From positions 1-64,000 of the forward strand of contig CALUYB010000009.1 of the NCBI GenBank assembly GCA_944324905.1: a stretch of DNA of 64,000 nucleotides, given 5' to 3'. Of the stretch, positions 9,799 to 18,469 are shown piece by piece. The stretch comes from Candidatus Gastranaerophilales bacterium (GTDB taxonomy: Bacteria > Cyanobacteriota > Vampirovibrionia > Gastranaerophilales > Gastranaerophilaceae). Position 1 is the first letter of the stretch; each line of letters starts with the position of its first letter. Under the pieces are notes generated by a model. That model saw only the letters and a list, made by a program, of their open reading frames with translations. It did not search any database and was not told the DNA's origin. The position numbers were made by a program, and so were the translations under genes.

Positions 9799-10263
9799 AT
9801 GGAAAAAATTAACACCACACGTTTTGGAGAAATTGAAGTAGATAACAGTTTATTGTTCAATTTTGTATCGCCAATTATAGGTTACAACGATAAAAAGCGA
9901 TTTGCGCTTGTTGATTACAGACCTGATTCACCGTTTAAATGGCTACAGTCTATGGAGGATATGGATTTAGCATTTCCTGTAACACTTTGCAGCTATTTTA
10001 ATATTGATTATCAGTTTGAACTAAGTGATGAGGACGCGCAGAAATTAGACATTAAGGAAGCAAGTGAAATCCTTGCGCTAAATATTGTAACAATTCCGCA
10101 AATAAATCCTCAAGGTGCTACGATAAACCTTCTTGCGCCTATCATTGTTAACACAACAAACAACAATGCTATGCAAGTTATTTTAAAAGATACAAAATTT
10201 CCTGTTAGACATCCTCTTTTTGATAAAAAAGAGGAAAAAAAGCCTGATGAGGGTGCAAAATAA
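9799..10263 (+). CDS. fliW: Flagellar assembly factor FliW (CsrA antagonist)
   Basis: FliW binds cytoplasmic flagellin and, when flagellin has been exported, binds CsrA instead and relieves translational repression of flagellin. The 154-residue length and the family motifs fit: TTRFGEIEVD at the start, LFNFVSPIIGYNDKKRFALVDY, PFKWLQSMEDMDLAFPV, and NLLAPIIVNTTNNNAMQV. The C-terminus is a charged tail (FDKKEEKKPDEGAK). The stop overlaps csrA by one base (TAATG), the usual fliW-csrA coupling. The two flagellin genes are less than 1 kb downstream on the opposite strand. Confidence 0.95.
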   Translation: MEKINTTRFGEIEVDNSLLFNFVSPIIGYNDKKRFALVDYRPDSPFKWLQSMEDMDLAFPVTLCSYFNIDYQFELSDEDAQKLDIKEASEILALNIVTIPQINPQGATINLLAPIIVNTTNNNAMQVILKDTKFPVRHPLFDKKEEKKPDEGAK

Positions 10264-10526
10264 TGCTTATATTAACAAGAAAACTAAATCAAAAGCTAAT
10301 TATAAATGACAATATTGAAGTAATCATTCTTGAAACTTATAAAAACGCTGTTAAAATAGGTATAAAAGCGCCAAATAATGTACAAGTATTTCGTGAAGAA
10401 ATTTATCGCGAAATCAAAAAAGCAAATGAAATGTCAAAAGTTGCTGACATTAAAGCACTTGATAGTATTAATGCGCCAAAGGCACAAGGTTTTAACCTTG
10501 CAGACAAACTAAAACACAAAAACTAA
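10263..10526 (+). CDS. csrA: Translational regulator CsrA
   Basis: CsrA is a dimeric RNA-binding protein that represses translation by covering GGA motifs in mRNA leaders. The 87-residue product starts with the canonical MLILTRKLNQKLIINDNIEV and continues VKIGIKAPNNVQVFREEIYREI, which carries the conserved RNA-contact residues (Leu4/Arg6 region, and the VxVxREEIY strand). Its roughly 25-residue C-terminal extension after the core is longer than the short forms of enteric bacteria. It is translationally coupled to fliW. Both flagellin leaders in this window contain two GGA motifs, so flagellin is the likely target. Confidence 0.95.
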   Translation: MLILTRKLNQKLIINDNIEVIILETYKNAVKIGIKAPNNVQVFREEIYREIKKANEMSKVADIKALDSINAPKAQGFNLADKLKHKN

Positions 10527-10527
10527 A

Positions 10528-11133
10528 ATGCAGCAAAAGGCAAAAGAGTTATTTTATAATGGGGATTACAATCAGGCACTAAAGATTTTTAGTGCTGAAA
10601 ATTTTAATTACGAAGCAGGTTTATGCGCACTTTTATTGGGTGATGAAAAAAGCGCAAAAGACTTTTGGACAAAAGACAAAGACCCTGACATTGCAACAAA
10701 ATGGGGACTTATTATTTTAAATGTTATTCATCTTAAAATAAAAGAGCGTCCTACTTTTTTCCAAGTGAGAGCTTTTCTTGAGGTTTATTTAAGCCTTTTT
10801 ATTCAAACTAAACATCTAAATTGGGCAGAAAATGTCATAAGTGCTTGCGATATTTTTGCAAGGGCAAATCCTGAAACATACAAATTTATAGCACGAGCTT
10901 TATTTGCAAACGGGTATATGGAACTTTCCCACAAATTTTTAAATGAATCAAAAAAATTATTCTACGCCGACCCTGAAGCTCACTTTATCGATTCTCAAGC
11001 ATATTTTATTGAGGGTAAATACAAAGAATCACTTGATAGTATAAATGAAACCCTAAAAAGCGCAGGCGAGTATTACCCTGCTATTGAATTCAAGAAAATA
11101 ATAGAACAAAAAATAAACCCCCAAGCAAAATAG
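10528..11133 (+). CDS. TPR-like protein, last gene of the fliW-csrA unit
   Basis: This 201-residue cytoplasmic protein is not assigned to a named family. It is helical, with TPR-like pairs (AKELFYNGDYNQALKIF at the N-terminus; FIARALFANGYMELSHKFLNES and AYFIEGKYKESLDSINETL near the C-terminus). There is no signal peptide. It begins one base after the csrA stop codon, without a visible ribosome site, so its translation probably depends on csrA. The context suggests a flagellar chaperone-like or adaptor role, but that is inference only. Its 3' end overlaps the hairpin that ends the convergent flagellin gene. Confidence 0.75.
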   Translation: MQQKAKELFYNGDYNQALKIFSAENFNYEAGLCALLLGDEKSAKDFWTKDKDPDIATKWGLIILNVIHLKIKERPTFFQVRAFLEVYLSLFIQTKHLNWAENVISACDIFARANPETYKFIARALFANGYMELSHKFLNESKKLFYADPEAHFIDSQAYFIEGKYKESLDSINETLKSAGEYYPAIEFKKIIEQKINPQAK

Positions 11134-11142
11134 CAAGGGGGT
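11105..11142 (-). terminator. Terminator of the downstream flagellin gene
   Basis: On the minus strand the stem ACCCCC...GGGGGT (with an inner GC pair) is followed by TTTATTTTTT, 25 bp after the flagellin stop. It overlaps the end of the convergent TPR-like gene. Confidence 0.65.
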
Positions 11143-11167
11143 AGAAAATATTTTACAATTGTCTTTA

Positions 11168-12028
11168 TTATATTAATGACAATGCAATGTTTGGTTGTTG
11201 GTTTGCTTGAACCAATAGAGAAGCTGATGCTTGTTGCAGAATTTGGTTTTGAATGTAGTTAGATGATTCTGTAGCAATGTCAGCATCCGTAATACGTGAA
11301 TTAGCAGCTGATAAGTTTTCATACTGAGTATCTAGCTGTTCAATTGCTGAATTTAACCTGTTAGAAACAGAACCAATTGTACCACGTCTTGTTGAAATTT
11401 CCGTAATAGCTTCATCTAATTGATCTAATTGGTCTTGCATAGCAGACAAGTCAGTACCAACAAAAGCTGAAGTAAATGCAGCTTGACCTGTTAAAGTTGA
11501 TACATGGGCATCGTTAAATACATTTGAAATTTCAATTGTATTTGTAGAACCTTCTGAACCGGTACCTATTTGCAGAGTAACCTTTTCGTCAGCACTATCG
11601 TGAGTTTCGCCACCAAACAAGTCAAATGTGTTGTACTTAGCACCTGTTGCAATTCTGTCAATTTCAGCTAAACGTGCTTGTGCTTCTTCTTGCATAGCTT
11701 GTAACTGTTCGTCTGTTTGACCACCGTTCATAGCTTGCAAAGTTAAGTCACGAATACGCATAAAGTTGTCTTGCATAACTGCAAGGTTACCTTCTGCTGT
11801 TTGCAACAAGTTAATACCCGATTGAGCATTGTCTTTTGCAACCGATGTACCACGGGTTTGAACTTCAATACCTTTTGAAATTACAAGACCTGCAGCGTCA
11901 TCTGCAGCAGAGTTAATTTTTGAACCCGTTGTCATTCTCTCCATAGCGGTGTTCATTGCATCAGTAACCCTATTCAAGTTGTTTTGTACTTGAATTGATT
12001 GAACGTTTGTGTTAACCACAATAGCCAT
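11168..12028 (-). CDS. Flagellin (second copy of the tandem pair)
   Basis: This is the filament subunit of the bacterial flagellum. At 286 residues it is a short flagellin: the conserved D0/D1 helices at both ends (MAIVVNTNVQSIQVQNNLNR, MTTGSKINSAADDAAGLVIS; C-terminal ESSNYIQNQILQQASASLLV, ending QQPNIALSLI) flank a short variable centre at about residues 130-190. AAAGGAGAT precedes the ATG. The first 95 or so codons are identical at DNA level to the neighbouring flagellin, as are the last 35 or so. A terminator separates the two genes, so this copy needs its own promoter; no convincing sigma-28 site was found. The leader has two GGA motifs. Confidence 0.96.
   Translation of the reverse strand: MAIVVNTNVQSIQVQNNLNRVTDAMNTAMERMTTGSKINSAADDAAGLVISKGIEVQTRGTSVAKDNAQSGINLLQTAEGNLAVMQDNFMRIRDLTLQAMNGGQTDEQLQAMQEEAQARLAEIDRIATGAKYNTFDLFGGETHDSADEKVTLQIGTGSEGSTNTIEISNVFNDAHVSTLTGQAAFTSAFVGTDLSAMQDQLDQLDEAITEISTRRGTIGSVSNRLNSAIEQLDTQYENLSAANSRITDADIATESSNYIQNQILQQASASLLVQANQQPNIALSLI
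11727..12013 (-). repeat. 287-bp block identical to the other flagellin gene (copy A)
   Basis: This block is base-for-base identical to 12807-13093, including all synonymous sites. It covers codons from about 6 to 101 of the flagellin. A second identical block of about 110 bp lies at the 3' ends (11178-11287 against 12237-12346). The centres differ. Confidence 0.92.
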
Positions 12029-12035
12029 AATCTGA

Positions 12036-12066
12036 ATCTCCTTTCGATTGACTAAATACTTCCTTG
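12036..12066 (-). promoter_or_regulatory. Flagellin leader with two GGA motifs (candidate CsrA sites)
   Basis: On the mRNA, CAAGGAAG is followed 22 nt later by the ribosome site AAAGGAGAT. Two GGA motifs, one of them overlapping the ribosome site, is the arrangement at CsrA-repressed flagellin leaders. The same pair occurs before the other flagellin gene. Confidence 0.55.
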
Positions 12067-12150
12067 TGTATACTTTAGTTATTCACGCTAAGCGCAAATT
12101 ACTAACAAGATTTGCCGTTTTTTTTACAAAACTTAAAGTTTTTTGAGATA

Positions 12151-12187
12151 CAAAAAGCCCTTAAACCGGCGTGGTAAAGGGCTTTTG
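12151..12187 (-). terminator. Terminator of the upstream flagellin gene
   Basis: On the minus strand the stem AAAAGCCCTT / AAGGGCTTTTT encloses a 14-base loop and ends in a T-run, about 40 bp after the stop codon at 12227. It separates the two flagellin transcription units. Confidence 0.87.
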
Positions 12188-12226
12188 CTTGATGTGTATA
12201 ATTAACAATTATTAATAATATGTTAA

Positions 12227-13108
12227 TTATATGAGAGACAATGCAATGTTTGGTTGTTGGTTTGCTTGAACCAATAGAGAAGCTGATGCTTGTTGCAGAA
12301 TTTGGTTTTGAATGTAGTTAGATGATTCTGTAGCAATGTCAGCATCTTTAATACGTGAATTAGAAGCTGATAAGTTTTCATACTGAGTATCAAGCTGATC
12401 CATTGCAGATTCTAACCTGTTTGTTGTAGAACCAATTGTACCACGTCTTGTTGAAATTTCTGTAATAGCTTCATCCAGCGCATCTAATTGATCTTGCATA
12501 GCAGTTAAACCATCAGCAGCAGTTGCGTATCCTGCAAATTTAGATGTAAATGCACCTGTGCCTGTTAGGGTTGAAACATGAGCATCATCAAATACATCCG
12601 AAATTGTAATAGTATCTACATCAGAGTTTGAGCCAGTACCAATTTGAAGTGTAACTTGAGTGTCAGCACCTGATTTAGTACGGTCTGAACCGCCAAACAA
12701 ATCAAATGTATTGAATTTTGCGCCTGTTGCAATTCTATCAATTTCAGCCAAACGTGCTTGTGCTTCTTCTTGCATAGCTAAAAGTTGATCATCAGTTTGA
12801 CCGCCATTCATAGCTTGCAAAGTTAAGTCACGAATACGCATAAAGTTGTCTTGCATAACTGCAAGGTTACCTTCTGCTGTTTGCAACAAGTTAATACCCG
12901 ATTGAGCATTGTCTTTTGCAACCGATGTACCACGGGTTTGAACTTCAATACCTTTTGAAATTACAAGACCTGCAGCGTCATCTGCAGCAGAGTTAATTTT
13001 TGAACCCGTTGTCATTCTCTCCATAGCGGTGTTCATTGCATCAGTAACCCTATTCAAGTTGTTTTGTACTTGAATTGATTGAACGTTTGTGTTTACTACG
13101 ATTGCCAT
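12227..13108 (-). CDS. Flagellin (first copy of the tandem pair)
   Basis: This 293-residue flagellin has the same N- and C-terminal D0/D1 helices as its neighbour and a different centre (TKSGADTQVTLQIGTGSNSD, TGAFTSKFAGYATAADGL), seven residues longer. AAGGAG lies 10 bp upstream of the ATG. The leader has two GGA motifs, CAAGGAAG and the ribosome site, 19 nt apart. About 300 bp of non-coding DNA upstream holds a perfect 8-bp hairpin and three CCTTTGaCA-like boxes. Two near-identical flagellins with separate terminators suggest either a mixed filament or independent expression. Confidence 0.96.
   Translation of the reverse strand: MAIVVNTNVQSIQVQNNLNRVTDAMNTAMERMTTGSKINSAADDAAGLVISKGIEVQTRGTSVAKDNAQSGINLLQTAEGNLAVMQDNFMRIRDLTLQAMNGGQTDDQLLAMQEEAQARLAEIDRIATGAKFNTFDLFGGSDRTKSGADTQVTLQIGTGSNSDVDTITISDVFDDAHVSTLTGTGAFTSKFAGYATAADGLTAMQDQLDALDEAITEISTRRGTIGSTTNRLESAMDQLDTQYENLSASNSRIKDADIATESSNYIQNQILQQASASLLVQANQQPNIALSLI
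12807..13093 (-). repeat. 287-bp block identical to the other flagellin gene (copy B)
   Basis: Partner of the block at 11727-12013. The offset between the copies is exactly 1080 bp over this block. Confidence 0.92.
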
Positions 13109-13117
13109 AGTTGTAAA

Positions 13118-13145
13118 TCTCCTTATTTTATGTTTACTTCCTTGT
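13118..13145 (-). promoter_or_regulatory. Flagellin leader with two GGA motifs (candidate CsrA sites)
   Basis: On the mRNA, AACAAGGAAG is followed by AAGGAGAT, the ribosome site, with the two GGA motifs 19 nt apart. The arrangement matches the other flagellin leader, and csrA and fliW are 3 kb away. Confidence 0.55.
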
Positions 13146-13216
13146 TTTTGGCATTAAAACCTTTGTCAGAACCGCATTTAAAATGAAGTTTTAACAAAAC
13201 TGATAACTATTCCTAT

Positions 13217-13237
13217 TCAAAGGTTTTTTACCTTTGA
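13217..13237. promoter_or_regulatory. Inverted repeat upstream of the flagellin gene
   Basis: TCAAAGGT and ACCTTTGA form a perfect 8-bp inverted repeat around five T, about 110 bp upstream of the flagellin start. Related half-sites occur nearby (CCTTTGACA at 13335-13343, CCTTTGTCA at 13171-13179). It could be an operator, or a leader hairpin if transcription starts upstream. The rest of the 296-bp gap is AT-rich without an evident gene. Confidence 0.4.
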
Positions 13238-13404
13238 CAGCACGATACTTAATCGCAATAACACCTAAAATGGAGATAATGCGGGGAAATATTTACTGTC
13301 ATCATTGTCAATATTTAAGAAATTGTCTTCCTTGCCTTTGACATTACCATATTAAAACTTTTAACAGTTAATTTTAACTATAGTTGTGTTGGATATTTCT
13401 CATA

Positions 13405-14520
13405 CTAAAGTTTAAATGTTCTTTTTACAAACTCAACCTCATCCTCAAAGCTAACTATATCAGTGTTTTTGGCAAGTTTAGCCTCTAAAACCTTATCTAA
13501 AATATCCCCTATTATTTTTCCCTGTTTATAGCCTAAATTCAATAAATCTGAGCCTTTTAGGTACACTTTCACATTTTTCAATTCATTGTGATAAATAAGC
13601 GTATTTTTATCGTTTGTTTTTAAATAATAAACACACAAATCAACATCGCTAAAATCTTTAAAATGCTTATAAATTTCAAGTCTGCTTTTAGATTTTATCT
13701 CAACAGGTGGGGCTTCTAGAATATATTTTAAACAAACCTTGCCAATATCTTTAATATCAAAGAGTTTTATGGCATTTTCAAATTTTTCTCTGTCAAATAA
13801 AAACTCATCAAAAAGAATTTTATAATAACCGCAACGCGAAAAATCCTCCATTGCAGCAAGTGCGCGCTCATTTGAGCTAAAGAGTTTATTAAGTGTTAAA
13901 ACAACCCTATCCTTGCTCAAACCTTCTCTGTCTGGATTTTTCAGGTAACTTTGTATTAATTTTTCATCCTCAGGCGAAAAAATAAAATTAAATCTTAATT
14001 TAAAATCCAATCCCCTCAAAATCCTTGTGGGGTCATCAATATAGCTGTTTTTATGCAAGACTTTCAAAACACCTTTTAAAATGTCATCACAACCGTTAAA
14101 AATATCGATTATTTCATAGTCTAAAGATGGCAAAATACGCGCAGCAATTGCATTTATAGTAAAATCTCTGCGTATTAAATCATCTTTTATATCACATCCT
14201 ATTTTTGCAACATGCGGCAAACAACCTGACTTTGGATACTCCTCAATTCGAGTTGACGCAAAATCAATATCAATACCTGAAATTTCAGTTTTAACCGTTC
14301 CAAAGTCTTTATGGATTGACTTAATTCCAACAAAATCTATAGATTTCACAAAATCAATTGCATTTCCTTCAACTAAAATATCAATGTCTAAAGGCGCTTT
14401 GCCCATTAAAACATCACGCACAAGACCGCCGACAAAATAAATTTTAACCCCGAAACGCTTGGCTTCAAGGGCTAAATTTTTTATAATTTGATTTGTTTTA
14501 TCATTAAACTTTATCTGCAT
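13405..14520 (-). CDS. cca: CCA-adding tRNA nucleotidyltransferase / poly(A) polymerase family
   Basis: This class II nucleotidyltransferase adds or repairs the 3' CCA of tRNA. In its 371 residues the catalytic head shows [11 protein letters not shown] and DIDILVEG (the DxD metal site), then [25 protein letters not shown] and the RNA-binding helical body. Family members also include poly(A) polymerases; CCA addition is the default because no second copy is in view. The start overlaps the end of accC by 17 bp, so it is translated as part of the acc unit on the minus strand. Confidence 0.9.
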   Translation of the reverse strand: MQIKFNDKTNQIIKNLALEAKRFGVKIYFVGGLVRDVLMGKAPLDIDILVEGNAIDFVKSIDFVGIKSIHKDFGTVKTEISGIDIDFASTRIEEYPKSGCLPHVAKIGCDIKDDLIRRDFTINAIAARILPSLDYEIIDIFNGCDDILKGVLKVLHKNSYIDDPTRILRGLDFKLRFNFIFSPEDEKLIQSYLKNPDREGLSKDRVVLTLNKLFSSNERALAAMEDFSRCGYYKILFDEFLFDREKFENAIKLFDIKDIGKVCLKYILEAPPVEIKSKSRLEIYKHFKDFSDVDLCVYYLKTNDKNTLIYHNELKNVKVYLKGSDLLNLGYKQGKIIGDILDKVLEAKLAKNTDIVSFEDEVEFVKRTFKL

Positions 14521-15871
14521 TTTTCTTAAAGCTTTTTTCTAAAAAGCTTGTATTAAAGTTACCACTTATAAATACATCATCATTTAAAATCTCACGATGA
14601 AAAGGAATTGTCGTTTTAATACCTGTTATAACATATTCATTTAGCGCCCTTAACATTCTATGGCGCGCTTCTTCGCGGTCTTTTCCCCAACAAATGAGTT
14701 TGCCCACCATTGAATCATAATATGGCGGAATTTTATAACCGGTGTAGACATGAGAATCAACTCTCACACCAAAACCACCAGGAGCAATGTAACCTTCAAT
14801 TTTACCTGCAAAAGGCATAAAATCTCTGTCGGGATCTTCAGCGTTAATTCTACACTCAATAGCATGACCCTTTAGGCAAATATCCTCTTGCTTAACGCTA
14901 AGCCTTTGACCTGCTGCAACTCTTACCTGTTCTTTTACAATGTCGACACCTGAAATCATCTCTGACACACAGTGTTCAACCTGAACCCTTGTGTTCATTT
15001 CCATAAAATACCATTTTTTATTTTTAGGGTCAGTTTCATCAAGCAAAAACTCAATTGTGCCTGCGCCTTCGTAATTAATTGCTTTTGCAGCATTAACAGC
15101 AGCCTGCCCCATTGCTTTCCTTATATCTTCACTGATTGCAGGGGATGGCGCTTCTTCAAGCAACTTTTGATGACGTCTTTGAATTGAACAATCCCTCTCG
15201 CCCAAATGTACAACGTTGCCAAAAGAATCAGCAAGGATTTGAACTTCAATGTGACGTGGATTTTCAAGATATTTTTCGCAATAAACTTCAGGGTTTCCAA
15301 AAGCATTTTTTGCTTCGTTTCTGCACAAGTTAAAGGCATCTTCAAGTTCATATTCTTCTCGAACAATTCTCATACCTTTACCGCCGCCACCTGCAGTTGC
15401 CTTAATAATTATAGGAAAGCCCACTTTTTTTGCAAACTCGCGAACTTCATCAACAGATTCAACAAGTCCTGTTCCAGGGGTAACTGGTACGCCCGATGCT
15501 ATCATGGTTGCGCGGGCTGAAGCTTTATCACCCATCGCCCTCATTGCTTTTGAACTTGGGCCAATGAATTTTATATGGTGCTCATCACAAATATCTACAA
15601 AGTCAGCGCGCTCTGCCATAAAACCATAGCCCGGGTGAATAGCGTCCGCCCCAGAAGTTAGTGCAACTGAAATTATTGCAGGAATATGCAAATAACTCTT
15701 AGCACTTTGCGCAGGCCCAATGCAATAAGCCTCATCAGCCAATGAAACATGCAAGCTTTCAGAATCCGCCTGAGAATATATTGCAACAGTTGCAATTCCC
15801 AATTCTCTGCACGCTCTTATAATCCTTAGGGCAATTTCCCCCCTGTTTGCTATTAATACTTTCTTAAACAT
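14504..15871 (-). CDS. accC: Biotin carboxylase subunit of acetyl-CoA carboxylase
   Basis: AccC carboxylates biotin on AccB using ATP and bicarbonate, the first half-reaction of malonyl-CoA synthesis. The 455 residues match the family. Visible are the N-terminal [30 protein letters not shown], the ATP-grasp loop [26 protein letters not shown] and the active-site [11 protein letters not shown]. It lies 42 bp downstream of accB, and its end overlaps cca. accD and accA are about 5 kb away on the other strand, so all four subunits are in this window. Confidence 0.97.
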   Translation of the reverse strand: MFKKVLIANRGEIALRIIRACRELGIATVAIYSQADSESLHVSLADEAYCIGPAQSAKSYLHIPAIISVALTSGADAIHPGYGFMAERADFVDICDEHHIKFIGPSSKAMRAMGDKASARATMIASGVPVTPGTGLVESVDEVREFAKKVGFPIIIKATAGGGGKGMRIVREEYELEDAFNLCRNEAKNAFGNPEVYCEKYLENPRHIEVQILADSFGNVVHLGERDCSIQRRHQKLLEEAPSPAISEDIRKAMGQAAVNAAKAINYEGAGTIEFLLDETDPKNKKWYFMEMNTRVQVEHCVSEMISGVDIVKEQVRVAAGQRLSVKQEDICLKGHAIECRINAEDPDRDFMPFAGKIEGYIAPGGFGVRVDSHVYTGYKIPPYYDSMVGKLICWGKDREEARHRMLRALNEYVITGIKTTIPFHREILNDDVFISGNFNTSFLEKSFKKNADKV

Positions 15872-15913
15872 AACTTCTTACAACCTTAAACATAGGTGAC
15901 AACATTAAAATGC

Positions 15914-16372
15914 TTATTCTATATACATTAGAACCTGACCGTATTCAACGCTTTGACCGTCTTCTACGCAAATTTGCGTAACCTTACCGGATACTTCAGA
16001 TTCAATTTCGTTCATAAGTTTCATAGCTTCAACTATGCAAACTACTTGACCTGCGCTAATTACATCACCAACTTTAACAAATGGTTTTGCCCCAGGGCTT
16101 GGTGCAGCATAAAACGCTCCAACCATAGGGGATGTGATTGGTTTGCCTTTTGGCGCAGTTGTGCTTTCTGCACTTGCAGCAGCAGGAGCGGCTTGAGCAG
16201 GTGCCGCGGCTGGCGCTTGCACAACAGGTGCAAGTGGTGTTTGGACAACTGTTTGATTATATTCTCTTTTAATGGTAATGGCTTGCTCGCCATCTTCTAA
16301 AATAATTTCGCTTAGAGATTTTTCATCAATTAATTTTGCGAGCTTTTCGATATATTCTACTTCAAAATTCAT
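15914..16372 (-). CDS. accB: Biotin carboxyl carrier protein of acetyl-CoA carboxylase
   Basis: AccB carries biotin between the carboxylase and transferase subunits. The 152 residues comprise an N-terminal helical part, an Ala/Pro-rich flexible linker (about residues 45-75) and a C-terminal biotinyl domain with the biotinylation site EAMKLMNEI. The thumb region ([17 protein letters not shown]) typical of AccB is present. It lies between efp and accC with short gaps; the efp-accB-accC order is widespread in bacteria. Confidence 0.96.
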   Translation of the reverse strand: MNFEVEYIEKLAKLIDEKSLSEIILEDGEQAITIKREYNQTVVQTPLAPVVQAPAAAPAQAAPAAASAESTTAPKGKPITSPMVGAFYAAPSPGAKPFVKVGDVISAGQVVCIVEAMKLMNEIESEVSGKVTQICVEDGQSVEYGQVLMYIE

Positions 16373-16383
16373 ATTCTAAATTC

Positions 16384-16941
16384 CTATACTCTGTCTAAAT
16401 ATTCATTTGTTCTTGTATCTATTCTTAGTTTATCGCCGACATTGATAAAGAAAGGAACGTTAACAACCGCACCACCTTCAAGAGTCGCAGGTTTTGTGCC
16501 ACCTTGAGCAGTGTTTCCCTTTTCAGCCGGAGGTGTTTCAACAACTTCAAGTTCAACAAAGTTTGGTAAATCAACACCAATTATTTTGCCGTCATGCAGC
16601 AAAATTTGAACATTCATGTTTTCTTTTAAATATTTTTTACCGTCACCAATTTGAGATTCAGGAACAGGCAACTGTTCATATGTTTCAAGATCCATCATAA
16701 CGTAATCTTTGCCTTCAAGATACAAATATTGCATTTCGCGTCTGTCAAGCATAGCTTTTGCAACTTTTTCACCTGCTCTAAATGTTCTTTCTACAACTTG
16801 CCCTGTTTCAACGTTTTTTAGCTTTGTTCTAACAAAAGCCGCGCCCTTACCGGGTTTTACGTGCAAGAACTCTACAACAGACCAAAGTCCGTTATCAAGC
16901 TGGAGTGTTAAACCTGTTTTTAAATCGTTTACTGAAATCAT
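16384..16941 (-). CDS. efp: Elongation factor P
   Basis: EF-P rescues ribosomes stalled on polyproline stretches. The product is 185 residues, the normal size, with the KOW-like N-terminal domain and two OB-like domains. The loop that reaches the peptidyl-transferase centre reads [17 protein letters not shown], with a Lys at the tip where many bacteria modify the protein. The C-terminus [17 protein letters not shown] is the family signature. Its ATG overlaps the stop of the upstream HEAT-like gene (ATGA), so the two are translationally coupled. Confidence 0.96.
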   Translation of the reverse strand: MISVNDLKTGLTLQLDNGLWSVVEFLHVKPGKGAAFVRTKLKNVETGQVVERTFRAGEKVAKAMLDRREMQYLYLEGKDYVMMDLETYEQLPVPESQIGDGKKYLKENMNVQILLHDGKIIGVDLPNFVELEVVETPPAEKGNTAQGGTKPATLEGGAVVNVPFFINVGDKLRIDTRTNEYLDRV

Positions 16942-17672
16942 AAAGTATCCCTATAATTACTGTCTTTACAAATTTTATCATAAACCAGATTTTTTACATA
17001 AAAATTTTTATCATTTTTCAATTTCTGTAACAATTCTTTTGGAGGATTTTCCATTTTTGTCAGTATTTTTGCGGTTTTTTCCCTTATTGTATAATCAAGA
17101 AAATCAACTGTTACAATACAAATTTTAACAATATCAAAAAATTTATCCTCGCTATAAATTTCACTAATTGCCTCAAGACACCAATATAAATTAAAAAGTT
17201 TTTTATTTTTGGCATGGTTTTTGCGATTTCGCATTTTATTATCTTTAAAAGCGCCAAATTCTTTCTCATAAATTTTAAAGTCATCAAGAATTTTTTCAAC
17301 TCTTTCAATAATAAAAGGTAGAGTTTTTGACGCAAGAGGAGGATTTTTAACTAAAAATTCAATTATAGCTCGACACACATTTGGGTTTATATCGCAAATT
17401 GAATCAGTAAAAATTTCAACATAATCTGAAAAAAATTCACTGCCGCCAATATCTGCAAGCACAAGCGCACACGCCTCACGTGTTGGATTAGGATGGTTTG
17501 TAAGGTGGTAAGCAATTAAATTTGCCTCATCTTTAGATTTTATCTCATCTATGTTTATAAAAGCATATGGCTTTAAAATTTCATTATCGCCCAAAAGCAC
17601 TTTAAATGCCTCATAACGGGTCATGTTAATAGCATTTTGGACTATTAAAAAATTTTCATTAGACTTATTCAT
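16938..17672 (-). CDS. HEAT-like helical protein coupled to efp
   Basis: This 244-residue cytoplasmic protein is not assigned to a named family. Its repeated helix pairs, such as [52 protein letters not shown] and [22 protein letters not shown], resemble HEAT repeats. There is no signal peptide or membrane segment. Its stop overlaps the efp start by four bases, making a strong operon link to translation and fatty-acid synthesis genes, but no direct evidence of function. It is the first gene of the efp-accB-accC-cca unit. Confidence 0.75.
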   Translation of the reverse strand: MNKSNENFLIVQNAINMTRYEAFKVLLGDNEILKPYAFINIDEIKSKDEANLIAYHLTNHPNPTREACALVLADIGGSEFFSDYVEIFTDSICDINPNVCRAIIEFLVKNPPLASKTLPFIIERVEKILDDFKIYEKEFGAFKDNKMRNRKNHAKNKKLFNLYWCLEAISEIYSEDKFFDIVKICIVTVDFLDYTIREKTAKILTKMENPPKELLQKLKNDKNFYVKNLVYDKICKDSNYRDTL

Positions 17673-17769
17673 AAGATAAAATATAACACAAGCGGCAATT
17701 AAAAAGTGTGTACTTTAAATTAATATATTTATAAATTAAAACAGACGAGCATTTTTTTAATTTTAAGTG

Positions 17770-17775
17770 TATAAT
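17770..17775 (+). promoter_or_regulatory. Candidate -10 box of the 55-codon gene
   Basis: An exact TATAAT lies 35 bp upstream of the ATG at 17810. No good -35 box is seen at the normal distance. Confidence 0.45.
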
Positions 17776-17809
17776 TACAGTTAGCAAAAACAGTTAGACA
17801 GGTGAAAAT

Positions 17810-17977
17810 ATGAATTTTTTTAAAAAATTACTAGGTTTAGACTCTCAAGATGAAGGCTACATTGGGCTTTCAAGCTTTACAAATAATACTCATTGCCTTG
17901 AAGACAAAAAAGAAGAACCCAAAAAAAATATTAAAAGAGAACCTACTTTAACAGAGCTTTTAAAAAGAGCCAACTAA
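17810..17977 (+). CDS. Small 55-residue protein of unknown function
   Basis: The open frame MNFFKKLLGLDSQDEGYIG...LLKRAN has 55 codons. It begins with a short amphipathic, basic segment (FFKKLLGL) that could touch a membrane; the centre is polar, and the end is Lys-rich. AGGTG lies 5 bp upstream of the ATG, and a TATAAT box lies further upstream. The last 18 bp overlap the end of the convergent DUF212 gene. It has no recognised homologue; the promoter box and ribosome site make it likely to be real. Confidence 0.6.
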   Translation: MNFFKKLLGLDSQDEGYIGLSSFTNNTHCLEDKKEEPKKNIKREPTLTELLKRAN

Positions 17978-18469
17978 TGAATTAATCATGTTTTGAACTG
18001 CTGCTACTTTTGAGAGTGCATGTACACTGAAGGCTACAACAACACCCAATGCAGCACCACAGAAAACTTCAAAAGGAGTATGTCCCAAAAGCTCTTTTAA
18101 AACCTCATACGGTTTTGTTTCATGGTGTTCGACAAATTCTTGCACAACGCGGTTTAGTGTTGCTGCCGTTTTACCTGCAGCACGCCTTAGGCCTGCAGCA
18201 TCCTGCATTATAATAAGTGAAAAACCTAAAGACATTGCAAATTCTACAGACGTTATTCCTTCAATTATCCCAACACTTGTTGCAAGGGCAATTACACCGG
18301 CACTATGAGATGATGGCATGCCGCCAGTTGTAGTAAAAATTTTAAAATTAATTTTTTTATTTTTAATATAGTGAAAAATTACTTTTAAAGTTTGAGCTAT
18401 ACCTGCAGCCAAAAGCCCTGAGCCAAGTACTTCTAAGCCGGTATTAAAAAACTGCACACTTTGTGTCAT
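17960..18469 (-). CDS. Divergent PAP2-family (DUF212, YuiD-like) membrane protein
   Basis: The 169-residue integral membrane protein matches the DUF212 family, distantly related to PAP2 phosphatases. The signature GGMPSSHSAGVIALATSVG (about residues 48-66) holds the SxxH element of the phosphatase core, and MQDAAGLRRAAGKTAATLN is the second conserved block. Hydrophobic segments lie at the N-terminus, the centre and the C-terminus. It overlaps the prenyl synthase stop by one base (TAATG). A role on polyprenyl or lipid phosphates would fit the neighbour, but this is inference. Confidence 0.88.
   Translation of the reverse strand: MTQSVQFFNTGLEVLGSGLLAAGIAQTLKVIFHYIKNKKINFKIFTTTGGMPSSHSAGVIALATSVGIIEGITSVEFAMSLGFSLIIMQDAAGLRRAAGKTAATLNRVVQEFVEHHETKPYEVLKELLGHTPFEVFCGAALGVVVAFSVHALSKVAAVQNMINSLVGSF

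Noticed and set aside
14972-15520. Plus-strand frames opposite accC
   Set aside because: Antisense shadows of a well-supported biotin carboxylase gene.
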